Source: Prorocentrum cordatum
Taxonomy: Eukaryota > Sar > Dinophyceae > Prorocentrales > Prorocentraceae
Assembly (NCBI GenBank): GCA_963575745.1
Contig: CAUYUJ010020682.1
Location: 1-64,000 of the forward strand
Length of the DNA stretch: 64,000 bases
Direction of reading: 5' to 3'
Part shown: positions 10,632-20,689 of the stretch, piece by piece
Layout of the letters: each line of letters starts with the position of its first letter
How positions within the stretch are numbered: position 1 is the first letter of the stretch
Notes under the pieces: model-generated
Told to the model about the DNA's origin: nothing
What the model saw: the letters and a program-made list of their open reading frames with translations, nothing else
The model's database searches: none
Program-made: the position numbers and the translations under genes

Positions 10632-13600
10632 ATGCGCAATGGTACCATCATATCGTGGAATGCCAGGAGTTTGATTTGCTATCGTCCAAGGCGCCGCAAA
10701 GCCAAGATGAACAAACTTGTCTCGTTCATGCGTAAGAAAGCGGTTATCTTATTGCAGGAATGCCGTGGAACACTACCTAAATTGCAGGCGGCCCTCGCTA
10801 CGTATCCATACCCTTACAAGATCTTCTACAATCACCTCTCGCAGAAGGCGGGAGGCACAGCATTCTTGGTGCCAATGGCAGATCGTGACCAGGAGGACCC
10901 TCAGGTGTTCTTTGACCATCAGATATTGGCCGCGGGAAGGGTGGCCCTTCTCACAATACACAACGCCGCCGACAACTTCACGATGAAGATCATGAACGTA
11001 CACAACTTCGAGTTGGACATCATTGCCCAGACCAAGATTGCGCACACATGGAAGGACATGGTTCAATGGAATATTGAGAACCCTGTTACTAGAGCGTTTG
11101 TGGCTGCTGGAGATTTCAATGTCAAGTCAGGTCCTACACGTAGCTACACCGATCCTGTTTCTCAGACATTCTCGCCAGGAACGCTGCCTGCTGAGACGGC
11201 TCGGGGCACTCAACCTTTGCAAGCGTTCTGGGAAAGACTCTTTGCGATGGTTACGGAGATCTCCACGGACTGCCCTACACATTACTGCAGAGATACGTCC
11301 ACGGCGGCTACACTGGATAGGTTCTTCATTGCCACCCCAGCGTACTACCTGCTCGACGTTGAGGTGATCGCGGAGGTGGATATTGATGCTGCCGCCATCT
11401 CGGACTCCAGGCTCAGCGACCACACGCCGATCACCCTGCATCTTAGGGATCGAGCCCGCCAGAGTGAACAGACAGGCATACCAGAGCACGTCCTTCGAGA
11501 TCCGCGCTATGGTGAAATTCTCGGTCAGCTTCTCGATGCTGCACAACTACATCGATTTCCTGCGGTCTACCAGTGGAGATGCATGAAGGACTTCATGTCT
11601 GAGGCGGCACGCCAAGTCCGCAATGAGTTGCAGTGCATGCCGATTTCCGCCAAGGACCCTCGTGCCAAGGGGGGGCGCCTTATCACGCTCCGAGCTATCT
11701 CACGATGTGTCTGGCGCAACGATGTTGGCACCGCCTACAAGCTGATGGCCACCACGGCCGACGGCGAGCGCTTCCTGACCGTCTCCAACGGCTGCGTCGA
11801 GCTCGGCGAGCGGCAGGAGTTCGGCGCCTTGATGCGTGCCATCAACTACGACTACCAGATGAGGGAGGCCAGGCTTGCCGAAAGCAGGGCATCCAAGGGG
11901 GACGGAGCGGTGATCGAGGATGAGAGACGAGCGGCACGGATGCATAAGCGACGAGCGTCATTGTGGGCCCCCAAGACCCGTCGTCTCGTTCTTGCGGGGA
12001 TAAAACCCGAGAGCCTTCAGCACTCACCAGTCGCCCGTGACCCCGAAAAGATCGCCATCGCCCTGACCTCCCACTGGAAGCCCATCTTCGGTGCGAAACT
12101 AGTCCAGGAGGAGCCCCTTCAGGAGTATCTTGATCGAGTTGCCCCACCGCGTCCCCTTCTACCTCTTAGACTTCCAACAGAAGGTGATTTAGGACGTGCT
12201 CTCAGATGTGCTCGACGTTCGGCCCCTGGACCCGACCAGCTTTCGTACACAGCATGGAAAGCTCGCCCAGAACAACTAACAGTGCTACACAATCTCATGA
12301 CTTATCTGTTTGGAGGCCACGCAGTCCCCATGGAGCTCAACGACAGCCTCTTCGCGTTTCTCCCTAAAGGTTCGGAGCCCGAAGATGCCCAAGGATGTAT
12401 ACGGTCACCTGCAAAGGTCCGTCCTCTTAGCCTCAGGAACACGGACACAAAGATAATGGCATCTGCTGCTAACTTTCAGATCCGTCAGGTTGCCCAACAG
12501 AGCGCCCATGAGTCCCAACAAGGTTTCATCCCAGGCCGTAACTTCCTGTCGAATATCGTCACGCTGGATGCCGAGGCCCGAAAGGCGAGCATCAACCCAG
12601 AGGCTGCCCAGGACCTTCCGATCTTCGCCGCCTACGATGTGGAGGCGGCCTTCCCGTCCCTCGGCCATCAGTGGCTGTTCGAGATTCTGAGTAGGGCTGG
12701 GCTCCCGACTGGCTTCCTCCACTTCATTCGTGCCCTCTACTTCCTCCCTAGAGGCTTCGCTCGGATCCAAAATCAGATCGTCTTTTTATTTCATCTTTGC
12801 TCTGGAGTTCTCCAGGGCTGCCCCTTGTCTGGCTCGCTATGGGCATTGGCAATGGATCCGATCCTTAGATGCCTTCATGCTGCCACGCAGCTCCCGAGGG
12901 CGAGGCACCACAAGGGCTCTTTGGGCGGGTGTGCGGACGACGTGGGGATGGTGATGCCTCGCCTTCAGGACCTGGTCCCTGTGGCCAAAGTTTTTCGGGA
13001 CGTCGAGCGTTTTGCGTGCCTCAGGCTTCAAGGAGCCAAATGCGTCCTGGTCCCCCTTTGGGCCGAATGCACGCCTGAAATCCAGGACGCGGTCCGAAGT
13101 GAGCTCCGTCGGTTGATTCCTGAATGGGCCAACTTTAAAATCGCTGGCCACACGACTTATCTTGGGGTCGAAATGGGTCCCGAGGCAATTCTCAGTATGA
13201 TTTGGTCCCCAGCAGCGGAGAAATGGTGGACGCGTACAGTTGCGCTACCACACTCAGGGGCTGCGCCGTCTGTTCTGTCAATGTTGTACAACACGACAGC
13301 CCTCTCGACCCTGTCGTATCTTGCCCAGCTCTTTCCGATCCCCGCCATGATTCGTAAGCTAGAGCATCAGGCATTGCACAAGCTGCTCAGGCTCCCGCCG
13401 AACAGCCTCAGCCTCGCCGATCTGAATGCCCTCCCATCGTTTTTAGCCATTGCCCCGTCCTCTGTCCAGCTGCTTGGCTGGGCTAGTGCATGGCGTACAT
13501 CATTTCGCACACTGAATCATGTTTGGCAGAGAGCGTTGTCTAGCCTGAAGCAGCATGCGCAGGACAATGCTACCATCGTTCGCATTATTGCAGGAAAGTT

Positions 13601-14318
13601 CTCGGCACCGTGCTGGCGGCGACCATTTTCAATCGCCCAATTTCTAGAACGTTCAAGGTTGCCGCCTCCTCGCTTCCCTAATGCTGCTGGGTGGCGAGAT
13701 GCATTTCGAGCAGCGCGCGAGCACACCGCACGTGCGGAACAGGAAGCCCTTCGCCCTCATCCGCAGAGGATATTTGCACGCACGCTCCGCCCATTTGCCT
13801 TTCCCGATTCCTTTCACACCACTCTTGGCAAGAGGCTGCTCGCTTGGCAAGTGGAGATTCCTGGGGGGCTGAGGTCGGTCGTTGGGAGGTGGGCTGCATG
13901 CAAAACTTGCCTTGCGACCCTCAAGCCGTCCTGGCAGTGGAGCATTTTCAAAACGCTGTGTGGCGCGTGGACGACCACCCACAGACTCCATATCGGGCAC
14001 CCCCCAACCAGCTGCGTCTGGGGGTGCACTGCCCCAGATGCGATATCGCACTATTTGAACTGCCCAAGATTATATTATCATTGCGCCTGCCACCCAGCAT
14101 GGGCACGCAGGCACTTTCCAGCCAGCCCGCTCACTCTCCTAGGCCTCGGGGAAGAGAGCGATTATCAGATCGAAGGCGCCGAGCTCAGTCGAGCCGAGTG
14201 CCTTAAGGCGACAGCACTTGCCTTCCAGATGTACCATAAAGCGCCGAGGGCGCAAACTATGACATTGCAGCAGGCCACCGACATTCGAGGTGCCGCAGAG
14301 TTGGCACTCGAAAGATAA
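10632..14318 (+). CDS. LINE ORF2: endonuclease and reverse transcriptase
   Basis: A 1228-residue protein starting at the ATG 34 bases after ORF1. An apurinic-type endonuclease comes first: SWNARSL near residue 8, LLQECRG near 42, GDFN near 160, TLDRFF and LSDHTP near 263, so all core catalytic motifs are present. The reverse transcriptase follows: FIPGRNF, YDVEAAFPS near 668 (motif A), GVLQGCPLSG near 726 (motif B) and CADDVG near 766 (motif C, with Cys where Tyr, Phe or Ala is usual). The C-terminal region holds a CCHC-type finger, CVWGC...HYLNC, near residue 1130. There is no RNase H domain. It should nick target DNA and prime reverse transcription from the nick. The frame is unbroken, so activity is possible. 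Start choice relies on ORF1 ending just upstream; the frame itself is open across ORF1. Confidence 0.9.
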   Translation: MRNGTIISWNARSLICYRPRRRKAKMNKLVSFMRKKAVILLQECRGTLPKLQAALATYPYPYKIFYNHLSQKAGGTAFLVPMADRDQEDPQVFFDHQILAAGRVALLTIHNAADNFTMKIMNVHNFELDIIAQTKIAHTWKDMVQWNIENPVTRAFVAAGDFNVKSGPTRSYTDPVSQTFSPGTLPAETARGTQPLQAFWERLFAMVTEISTDCPTHYCRDTSTAATLDRFFIATPAYYLLDVEVIAEVDIDAAAISDSRLSDHTPITLHLRDRARQSEQTGIPEHVLRDPRYGEILGQLLDAAQLHRFPAVYQWRCMKDFMSEAARQVRNELQCMPISAKDPRAKGGRLITLRAISRCVWRNDVGTAYKLMATTADGERFLTVSNGCVELGERQEFGALMRAINYDYQMREARLAESRASKGDGAVIEDERRAARMHKRRASLWAPKTRRLVLAGIKPESLQHSPVARDPEKIAIALTSHWKPIFGAKLVQEEPLQEYLDRVAPPRPLLPLRLPTEGDLGRALRCARRSAPGPDQLSYTAWKARPEQLTVLHNLMTYLFGGHAVPMELNDSLFAFLPKGSEPEDAQGCIRSPAKVRPLSLRNTDTKIMASAANFQIRQVAQQSAHESQQGFIPGRNFLSNIVTLDAEARKASINPEAAQDLPIFAAYDVEAAFPSLGHQWLFEILSRAGLPTGFLHFIRALYFLPRGFARIQNQIVFLFHLCSGVLQGCPLSGSLWALAMDPILRCLHAATQLPRARHHKGSLGGCADDVGMVMPRLQDLVPVAKVFRDVERFACLRLQGAKCVLVPLWAECTPEIQDAVRSELRRLIPEWANFKIAGHTTYLGVEMGPEAILSMIWSPAAEKWWTRTVALPHSGAAPSVLSMLYNTTALSTLSYLAQLFPIPAMIRKLEHQALHKLLRLPPNSLSLADLNALPSFLAIAPSSVQLLGWASAWRTSFRTLNHVWQRALSSLKQHAQDNATIVRIIAGKFSAPCWRRPFSIAQFLERSRLPPPRFPNAAGWRDAFRAAREHTARAEQEALRPHPQRIFARTLRPFAFPDSFHTTLGKRLLAWQVEIPGGLRSVVGRWAACKTCLATLKPSWQWSIFKTLCGAWTTTHRLHIGHPPTSCVWGCTAPDAISHYLNCPRLYYHCACHPAWARRHFPASPLTLLGLGEESDYQIEGAELSRAECLKATALAFQMYHKAPRAQTMTLQQATDIRGAAELALER

Positions 14319-14845
14319 GCACGTGCCCTCTTCTTTATTCGTGTTGGGCTGGTGTGAATATCAGGGGTGGGGGTCACATTCATAACCTAGCTTGCTGTGC
14401 GATCGAGGGCTCTCTCGCACAGCGCCGCGTGCACTCTCAATCTCTCGGAGGGGCTGGGGCAGGTCGGGCATGGGTTGGATGTGGGATTGACAGAGGCACC
14501 AGAGGCGTTGGCATGTTGCGGTCGATGACTCTCCCGCAGTGCCCTGCGCCTCGCGGCTCATTCTTTAGGGGGGTGGGGCCTGTCATGCAATGACAGGCTC
14601 TGTCCTTCCACCCTCTTTTTTTTTTTTTGCCCTCGTTCGCGAGGCGAATCTCCTCACATCTGGTCTGCTGCGAGCGCCATTTTTTGCGCGGGCCCTCCTG
14701 GTGGCGGAAGTGGCAACGGGTTGCGACGCCCTTCGGGAGGCCGAAAATGAACCCAAGCGCCACCCAGCTGGGACCCGCTCTCCCTCTGTCGATGCGTTCG
14801 CGTCGACCGAGGTCGAGGTTGGCGGTCGGACGGACCTTCTTGGTT
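14319..14845 (+). other. LINE 3' UTR
   Basis: Non-coding 3' region of the LINE. A GC-rich hairpin and a T run lie near its middle, and it ends in a TCC-rich boundary. The coding part ends at the TAA at 14316-14318. Confidence 0.6.
14579..14599 (+). other. LINE 3' UTR hairpin followed by T run
   Basis: Arms GCCTGTCA and TGACAGGC, eight perfect pairs, with loop TGCAA. A run of about 13 T lies about 20 bases downstream. It could be a reverse-transcriptase recognition structure or a 3'-end signal. Confidence 0.6.
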
Positions 14846-15067
14846 ACGTCGTCTCCTCCTCCTCCTCGCGCGCCTCCTCCTCCGCCTCCTCCTCCTCGAG
14901 GCGCTCGAGTTGACTCTGGATCCAGAGTCAACTCGAGCGCCTCCTCCTCCTCCTCGTCCTCCTCCTCGTCCTCTTCCTCCTCCTCCTCCTCCTCGTCCTC
15001 TTCCTCCTCCTCCTCCTCCTCCTCCTTCTCCTCCTCCTCCTCCTCCTCCTCCTCCTCCTCCTCCTCC
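14846..15067. repeat. TCC tract at the 3' side of the LINE
   Basis: TCC repeats interrupted by CTCGCGCGCCTCC and by the 46-bp palindrome. Confidence 0.9.
14898..14943. repeat. Perfect 46-bp palindrome
   Basis: Arms run from GAGGCGCTCGAGTTGACTCT to the central GGATCC (14918-14923) and return exactly. The outer 19 bases of the left arm also occur directly at 8566-8584 on the other side of the LINE. Confidence 0.9.
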
Positions 15068-15207
15068 ATTCCTTGTCCTTATGAATTATTCCTCCCTGTC
15101 GCGCCCCGGGGCCAGTTTTTTGGGCTGGCTGGGCGTTTCGCTTGAGACTTCTTCATTATTTACGATTAGGTAAAAATTGGCAACAGCTTCGCATATGGAG
15201 GGCGGGT

Positions 15208-15515
15208 GGTTTTCAAAATGTGGCTCTCGCCTTGGCGCCGCGCACATTCAATTTCAACATGTGCAAGAGCTTCACGGATTGAGGTTCGTCCGTTTTCAAA
15301 ATGTGGTTCTCGCTTTAGCTCCGCGCGCATTCTTTTTTATGTATAAAAAAATGCAAGAGCCGTTTTCAAACTGTGGCTCTCGCCTTGAGGCCGCGCACAT
15401 TCGTTCTAAATAGTTGCAAGAGCTTCACGGATTGAGGGCGGTTCCTTTTCAAACTGTGGCTCTCGCCTCTGCGCCTCGCACATACGTTCATGACATTTGC
15501 AAGAGTTTCACGGAT
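15208..15515. repeat. Four diverged 70-85-bp tandem units
   Basis: TTTTCAAAATGTGGCTCTCG and variants start units at about 15210, 15294, 15364 and 15448. Units carry GCGCACATTC and GCAAGAGCTTCACGGATT. No coding potential is seen. Confidence 0.8.
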
Positions 15516-15559
15516 TCCCACGGTCAACGTACCAGAAATTGCATTATGGAAGGATTAAG

Positions 15560-15770
15560 GGTTTCGCCGGAGCAGCAGTAACGTTGGTTCGCGGTGTTGA
15601 AATCCCAAGAATGGCATTGATCGTCAAGACGCAACAGTCAGGTTGATCCGTGGCGTTGGAATCCCGAGAACAATGTGTGGTATGCTCCGGGTCCTCAAAC
15701 GGCTGACTGCCAACGAGGCAGATTCCTCAATGGAACTGAACCGTTGTAGATTCCAACATCGTTGATGGCT
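15560..15770. repeat. Two diverged short units
   Basis: GTTGAAATCCCAAGAA and GTTGGAATCCCGAGAA lie about 65 bases apart in otherwise unrecognised sequence. Confidence 0.45.
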
Positions 15771-15779
15771 CTTGGTTTT

Positions 15780-15875
15780 ACACTGGTCCTCCTCCTCCTC
15801 ATCCTGCTCCTCCTCCTCCCAATCCTCCTCCTCCTCCTCCTCCAGACCCCCTGCTCCTCCTACTCCTCCTCTTCT
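15780..15875. repeat. TCC-rich microsatellite
   Basis: Interrupted TCC repeats with ATCCTGC and CCCAATCC variants. Confidence 0.85.
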
Positions 15876-15924
15876 TTGGGCCAGGAGAATCTCACGATGG
15901 GAGGTCTGTCGCTATTTTCGGCCC

Positions 15925-16060
15925 CCGGGGGCCCTCGCCTGGCCTCGGGACCGACAAACATCGGCTCAGGATGAAACACCGGTCCGGGGGAGTGGGTCGA
16001 GACCTTTGGGGGTCGACGTCACGAAAAAGTCGTGACGTCGGTGGTCTGGGGATGGTGTAT
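15925..16060 (+). repeat. Dispersed repeat C, copy 1
   Basis: Shares CCCCGGGGGCCCTC, GGCTCAGGATGAA, GGGTCGACG and TGACGTCGG...GGTCTGGG, in order, with 48,790-48,895. It contains a small inverted repeat, GTCACGA/TCGTGAC. Confidence 0.65.
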
Positions 16061-16082
16061 TTTGTCGGTTGCGAGCGAGGGA

Positions 16083-16246
16083 GGGAAGTGAGAAGGAGAA
16101 GACCTTCTCAGAAGGCGGCGGGGCTTCTCAGAAGCCTTCCAGCCTTCTGAGAGGGTTTCTGTGTCTTCGGGGAGGGCTTTGAGCATTTCTCAGGAGGCTG
16201 GGGGAATTGCGAGCCTTCTGAGAGGGCCCGCCGCTTCTCACTTCCC
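16083..16246. repeat. 164-bp inverted-repeat element, MITE-like
   Basis: Perfect 13-base terminal arms GGGAAGTGAGAAG (16083-16095) and CTTCTCACTTCCC (16234-16246). The interior is rich in CTTCTCAGAAG-type palindromes and AGAAGGCGGCGGGG/GAGGGCCCGCCGC blocks. No target duplication was identified. Confidence 0.6.
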
Positions 16247-16850
16247 CCCAGGCTCGCCGCCGGTTTGTTCAAGAGGCTTGCAGTCAAGCGCTGGCATAAG
16301 GACCACTTTGGGCTCAGGGGGGGCTCGGGTTTTCGGGCCGTTCCTCAGGTCTTGGGTCCTGGTCGGGTAGCCCATTCGTGAACGAGACCCGCCGTGGCCA
16401 GGAAACCTCTTCGTTCCTTCTTCGGCGTTCCCTCTGGCAGTAACGAGGCTGTACGCCATTCCGCCGACCCCAGAGGTGGCCTTGTGGCATGTTGGCGCGT
16501 CTGCAGGCCATGTCTGGCCGCCTCGAGGCATCTTAGGCCAAGTTTTCTGGCTGCTTGGGCACTCCAGCATGGGCTTCGCACTCGAGGATCGAAGGGGGTG
16601 CCGTCTCTGCCTCGTTGCTTTTTCTCGGGTGGCAGCTGATGGGGGGCGATGAATGGGGAGGGAAGAAATGCGCACCCGTCGTGCCCCTTTTGGGCCCCAG
16701 GGGGGCCCTAAAATTTAGGGTCCTGCCAGGGCGCAAAAGGTGCACACTGCTTCATCTCACATTGATCGCACCCGCATTGTTCGACGCCCGGCTTTCCCAA
16801 GAGATGACACTGTTTTGGGGTCAGGGTTTCCAGAACCCCCTTTATCGTCT
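16247..16850. other. No gene recognised
   Basis: Mixed sequence with only short overlapping frames and no recognisable motif. Confidence 0.4.
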
Positions 16851-16852
16851 AG

Positions 16853-17345
16853 GAGAGGTGCGAAGCTAGACGCGTTCAGTCGTTCGCAATTCATGGGAGC
16901 CTTGTATGTCCTCAAAAATTCCGCCTGCAGGGTGCCTCGGCGTGCGCTAGCGTTTGGTAATTGTTGAGACACCGCCGACGCATTATCGATTAGCGTCGAT
17001 CTAGAGGCGATGTAGTGTCGGTTACCGTCGGTTCGCAAGGGCCAACAGTATGGCATGCGTGTACCCCATGAGTTGACACATAAACATCAGGAGAGGTTTG
17101 AGGTTAGGTGTTTTTCGCGTGCAAGTCATGGGGGCCTTGTCTTGTATGTTCTCAACATTCCGTTTTTTCAGAGTGCAGTAGCGTGCGCTAGAATTTGGAT
17201 ATCCGGGATACAGCGCAGATTCAGCATCGATTTGCGTTGATGAGGCGTCGGTCAGCGTCGATGTAGCGTCCGTTTGTAGAAGCCAGCAAGATGGCACGCG
17301 CGTCTTCCATGAGTTGCCACAGAGGGCTCAGGAGAGGTTCGAGAT
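16853..17345. repeat. Diverged 240-bp tandem repeat
   Basis: AGGAGAGGT marks unit starts at about 16853, 17089 and 17331. Units share CATGGG(A/G)GCCTTGT, GCGTGCGCTAG, AGCGTCGAT and CATGAGTTG in order. Confidence 0.8.
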
Positions 17346-17384
17346 TAGGCGCTTTCGGGCGTTCTCGTCGGAACCGGGCAGGCT

Positions 17385-17480
17385 TCCAGTCTCGGGGTGC
17401 TCGTCAGCCGCTGCGCCTCGCCGGGAGCGTTCCGGAAGGTGCCTGGATCGTCCCGAGCGGCCGCCCAAGGCCCGAGTCAT
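17385..17480 (+). repeat. Dispersed repeat D, copy 1
   Basis: CGGGGTGCTC...CAGC and GCTGCGCCTCGCCGGGAGC match 59,840-59,945 in order. Confidence 0.6.
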
Positions 17481-18560
17481 GACCCAAAGACCCCCCAGGG
17501 ACGGGAAAGACTCACGGGATGCACCGACGGCGCCCAATCAGTGAATATGCTCCTCTCCGCACCACCATCGCGCCACCTTGTCGAAGCCCCCGGAGCATTC
17601 CTCACGAAACCTATTTTCAGGGGAGCAGGAGACCAGATCGGAACATATTGCAGGGATGGCTAATATCCAGGCGGAAAGCTCAATCGCCCATTTATCGCCG
17701 ATGGGGGCCCGATAGCCCCCCCCCGCTCAGTACCGTGCGGATTCGCTATCGGGTGCCTGCAGTCAGGACGTCGAGATGAGGGACGGTTCGGGTCCGGGAG
17801 GGGGTCGCTGCTCCTTGGGTCTTTCCATGGCGGTTCCTCGAACCCTCCTCGTGCACGCAAGGCGTTTTTGGGGGGGGGCCAGCGATGGGCCGCGTTCCTT
17901 AATTATCGCACCTTCTGTCAGCAGCCCACTGTATCACCGATCCGTCGGCAATGTGCAGTCGACCCGCATGGTAAGGATGAACGACTTTCCAAGGTTACCC
18001 TTGCATCCTTCCCCTTTTGGCCCATCCTTGGCCGCTTTCGCTGGCCGCGCCCCGCTCGCAAAGTGTCGACATGGCCTCCCAAGGCCCTTGCATCCTCATC
18101 GTGCGTCCTTGTTCTACGGGTCGACTGTATCGCCGATCCGTCGGCGAGGTATCGCCGATGCCGGGCCACGGCTTCCTCCCCCGTGCGCCGGTGTTCTCGG
18201 CACGAACGAAAGGGGTACGGAAAAAATGGGCACAATGCCCAACAGTAGTTCTTGTTCATTTTGAACAGGACTCGCTGTCGGTGTCGCCGCGGCCTGTGTC
18301 CATTTGAGACAGAAGGCCGCCTGCCCAACAGCGGCCGCTGTTGGTTTGGGACAACATTTGTTCTTGAGCATTGCGCCCATTTTGGGCGTCCAAATTTCCC
18401 GCCCCCCCGCCCAGTCAGCGTGTCCCCCTCCAGGTGGCCAGGGGCGGCTCGCGCAGCCGCGAGGGGGACCGCGAGCGCGCGTGCTCTCCGCCCCAATGCG
18501 GCCCGGCCTCGGAACCTTCCCTCGCTCGCTCGAGGGCCGAGGCCTCAGGGCTCCCTAGAG
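17481..18560. other. No gene; short diverged repeats
   Basis: CTGTATC(A/G)CCGATCCGTCGGC occurs at about 17930 and 18125, each near GTCGAC. A perfect 20-base palindrome sits at 18325-18344. No coding sequence is supported. Confidence 0.5.
18325..18344. repeat. 20-bp perfect palindrome
   Basis: CCAACAGCGGCCGCTGTTGG reads the same on both strands. Confidence 0.9.
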
Positions 18561-18567
18561 GGGGCCT

Positions 18568-18652
18568 CCTCCTCCTCCTCCTCCTCCTCCTCCTCCTCCT
18601 CCTCCTCCTCATCCTCCTCCTCCTCCTCCTCCTCCTCCTCCTGCTCCTCCCG
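18568..18652. repeat. TCC microsatellite
   Basis: TCC repeat with single ATCC and CTGC interruptions. Confidence 0.95.
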
Positions 18653-18847
18653 CGCGCCAGCCTAGGGGAAGCTCCAAACAGACGATGAACTGTTTGTATG
18701 GCTCGGTCTGCCGTGGAACTGCGGCAGAGGCCCCTGGCTGAGCGACGGCTGTTCACTGATGGTTTCCTGAGCGTTCCCGCAGCCATGTGCGGCTTCCATG
18801 ACAACAGCAAGTGTCCAAGCCCCTTGGATGTTTCCAAGCATCCATTC

Positions 18848-18968
18848 ATGCCAGACATCAGTCCCTTCCGTAATCATTTTGCTCAAGCAGGGCTTCGGCC
18901 CCATGGAGGCGGAACAGTGTGCCTGAAGCATAGTTACCGCAAAGGACGGTCGAGAAGTCACGCTAATT
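18848..18968 (+). repeat. Putative left LTR remnant of the Copia element
   Basis: CATGCCAGACATCAG, CCCTTCCGTAA, CTCAAGCAGGG, TTCGGCCCC, TGGAGGCGGA, GTGTGCCTGA and CAAGGACGG-like words align, in order, with 48,130-48,250. The two copies bracket all gag-pol remnants in the same orientation, as expected of LTRs. Only about 120 bases align clearly by eye, and the copies are diverged. Confidence 0.55.
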
Positions 18969-18986
18969 CCCCCGTCCCCGCAGCGG

Positions 18987-18996
18987 TGGTAGCGAG
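18987..18996 (+). other. Possible primer-binding site
   Basis: TGGTAGCGAG lies about 20 bases after the LTR-like block. It resembles the complement of the initiator tRNA-Met 3' end (TGGTAGCAGAG) with one base missing. Weak on its own. Confidence 0.3.
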
Positions 18997-19399
18997 TGGC
19001 GAATTCCCGCGGAGTGCCGCGCCTTCAGGAGTGGGGCGATTCCACCACCGGCTTTCGAGACGCACGGTGGAGGGACAACTTGGCGGAGAGAGGGACGACG
19101 ACAACAGGGAGACAAAGAAGGGACGACGAACGAAACTGGGTACGGAAAAAATGGCGAGGCGGTCAGGGTGCCGAATGCCCGCGGTATGTTCTCGACCGCC
19201 CGATCTCAAGGACGTCATCGACCGCCGAGGATGGTTCTTTCTACAGGCGACGGGGTCTGCAGAGGCGAAGCTATGGTTCCGCCACGACGGGGCGATTCGT
19301 TTTTCCCTTGTCAAACTCAAGCAGGGGCAGGAGGCATGTGATGGCCGCTCCACGACGCGAGAAGTTCCAAGCAGGAGTGGGGCGATTCATGGAGGACTA

Positions 19400-20500
19400 A
19401 TCACAACATGGGAGACAAAGAGGAGGACATCCAGGGATTCGACCATCGAGGAGCTGCGCAGGTACGTCCGGAGGTTGTGGATATGGTTCTTTGGTGGCGA
19501 CGGGGATCCCAACGCACCAGTGGGGTTTCCACGCGTGCGGCGACGAACAGATCCAGAGCATTGTTGAAGGTCTCGACCAGAATAAGCCCGATGGTGAGGA
19601 CGGAGTAAGAAACATCGTCAGGGCTCACGAACAGGCGATCATGCCGAAGAATGTGTACGAGAAACGCTTGGAGTCCGAGCACGCCTTCTACGGGTTGGAG
19701 CGCAAAAAGGGAGAGCCGACAGCAGCACTCCATGAAGACCAAGAAGGCGTTCGACATATTGAAGAAGCTACAGGTGATGTTGGACGACGCGCAGGGCTAC
19801 TTACTCGTCAGGCAGGCGAAGCTGGACCACGCGGAGCACATGGCGGTGATCCTGCAGACGTCGGGCTCGCTGGCTTGCGACGACGTCAGAACGGCGCTCA
19901 CGGGGCTCCGAGACGACAGCTCGCTCGAGAAGACCACCAGGAGCTACCAGGGCGACCACTCGGGGCAGAACCGGGCGGCGAAGGTTTTCCAGGTGGAAGA
20001 CGACGAGGAGCACGACCGGGACGAGGACCCGATCAGTCAGGCTTTGATGGCGCTCGAAGGCTCTGAACAGGAGGACCTCGCCGAGGAGGACATCATCGAC
20101 GAGGGCGAGGCCTGCGCGGTGCTGGCGGCGTGGCAAGCCGGGCACGGGGGGCGCGGCAACTGGCGGGTGACGAGGTGGATCGCCAGGGGCCGCAAGACGT
20201 CCAGGGGGTGCCGCGACGTCAGCGCGCCGAAGGGGAAGTCCGGCGGCCGCGGCAAGGGCAGCGTGGAGTACCAGAAGGAGGCTCGCAAGAAGATCGAGGA
20301 GCTGAAGAGGAGGACGCGCTGCCACCGATGTGATCAGGTGGGCCACTGGACGAGGGAGCGCAGAAACCCACCGAAGCAGAAGAGCAGCACGGAGCAGGCC
20401 AGGGCGGTCTACCACGCCGACGGCTCGGAGGAGCTCGAAAATTTCCACGTCCTCGACCTGGGGGAGGAGCAGACCGTCGCCGCCAACGCCGAGGTGGCGG
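19400..20500 (+). pseudogene. Copia-type gag, frameshifted
   Basis: Gag remnant in at least two frames. One frame gives IQSIVEGLDQNKPDGEDGVR to about 19,735. The next, from about 19,735, gives KAFDILKKLQVMLDDAQGYL, an acidic linker (VEDDEEHDRDEDP), a basic tract and a zinc-knuckle relic, CHRCDQVGHWTRER, near 20,320. There the expected fourth Cys is Arg (CGC instead of TGC). The frame change and lost knuckle Cys indicate decay. Gag would coat element RNA in virus-like particles. The N-terminal part (18,960-19,400) is too eroded to delimit. Confidence 0.65.
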
Positions 20501-20689
20501 TCTCCCCGCGAAGATCAAGAACCGCGAGCGCCGCCTGCGGGCGAAGGCACGCCGAAAGGCTGCGCGGGCCGAGCAGGCCTCGAGCGCAGCCACCTCGCCG
20601 TCCTCATCTTCGGGAATCGCGATGGGCCCCCCCAGGTTCCGGGAGTGCCTCGAGGAGGCCAAGAAGCATTTGTCTCGACGCGCGCCAGC

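Larger units (their letters stand above)
8793..14845 (+). mobile_element. Two-ORF LINE between TCC tracts, apparently intact
   Basis: A non-LTR retrotransposon. It has a 5' hairpin at the TCC boundary, a 5' leader of about 350 bases, ORF1 (nucleic-acid-binding type) and ORF2 (endonuclease plus reverse transcriptase) 34 bases later. A 3' UTR of about 500 bases follows, with a hairpin and T run. Both ORFs are uninterrupted. The 3' limit is set where the TCC-rich sequence resumes and is uncertain by some tens of bases. No poly(A) tail is seen. The 19-mer beginning GAGGCGCTCGAGTT flanks it at 8566-8584 and 14898-14916. Confidence 0.85.

Noticed and set aside
18987-18996. Firm primer-binding-site call
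   Set aside because: Ten bases with one deletion relative to the tRNA complement could be chance; kept only at low confidence.
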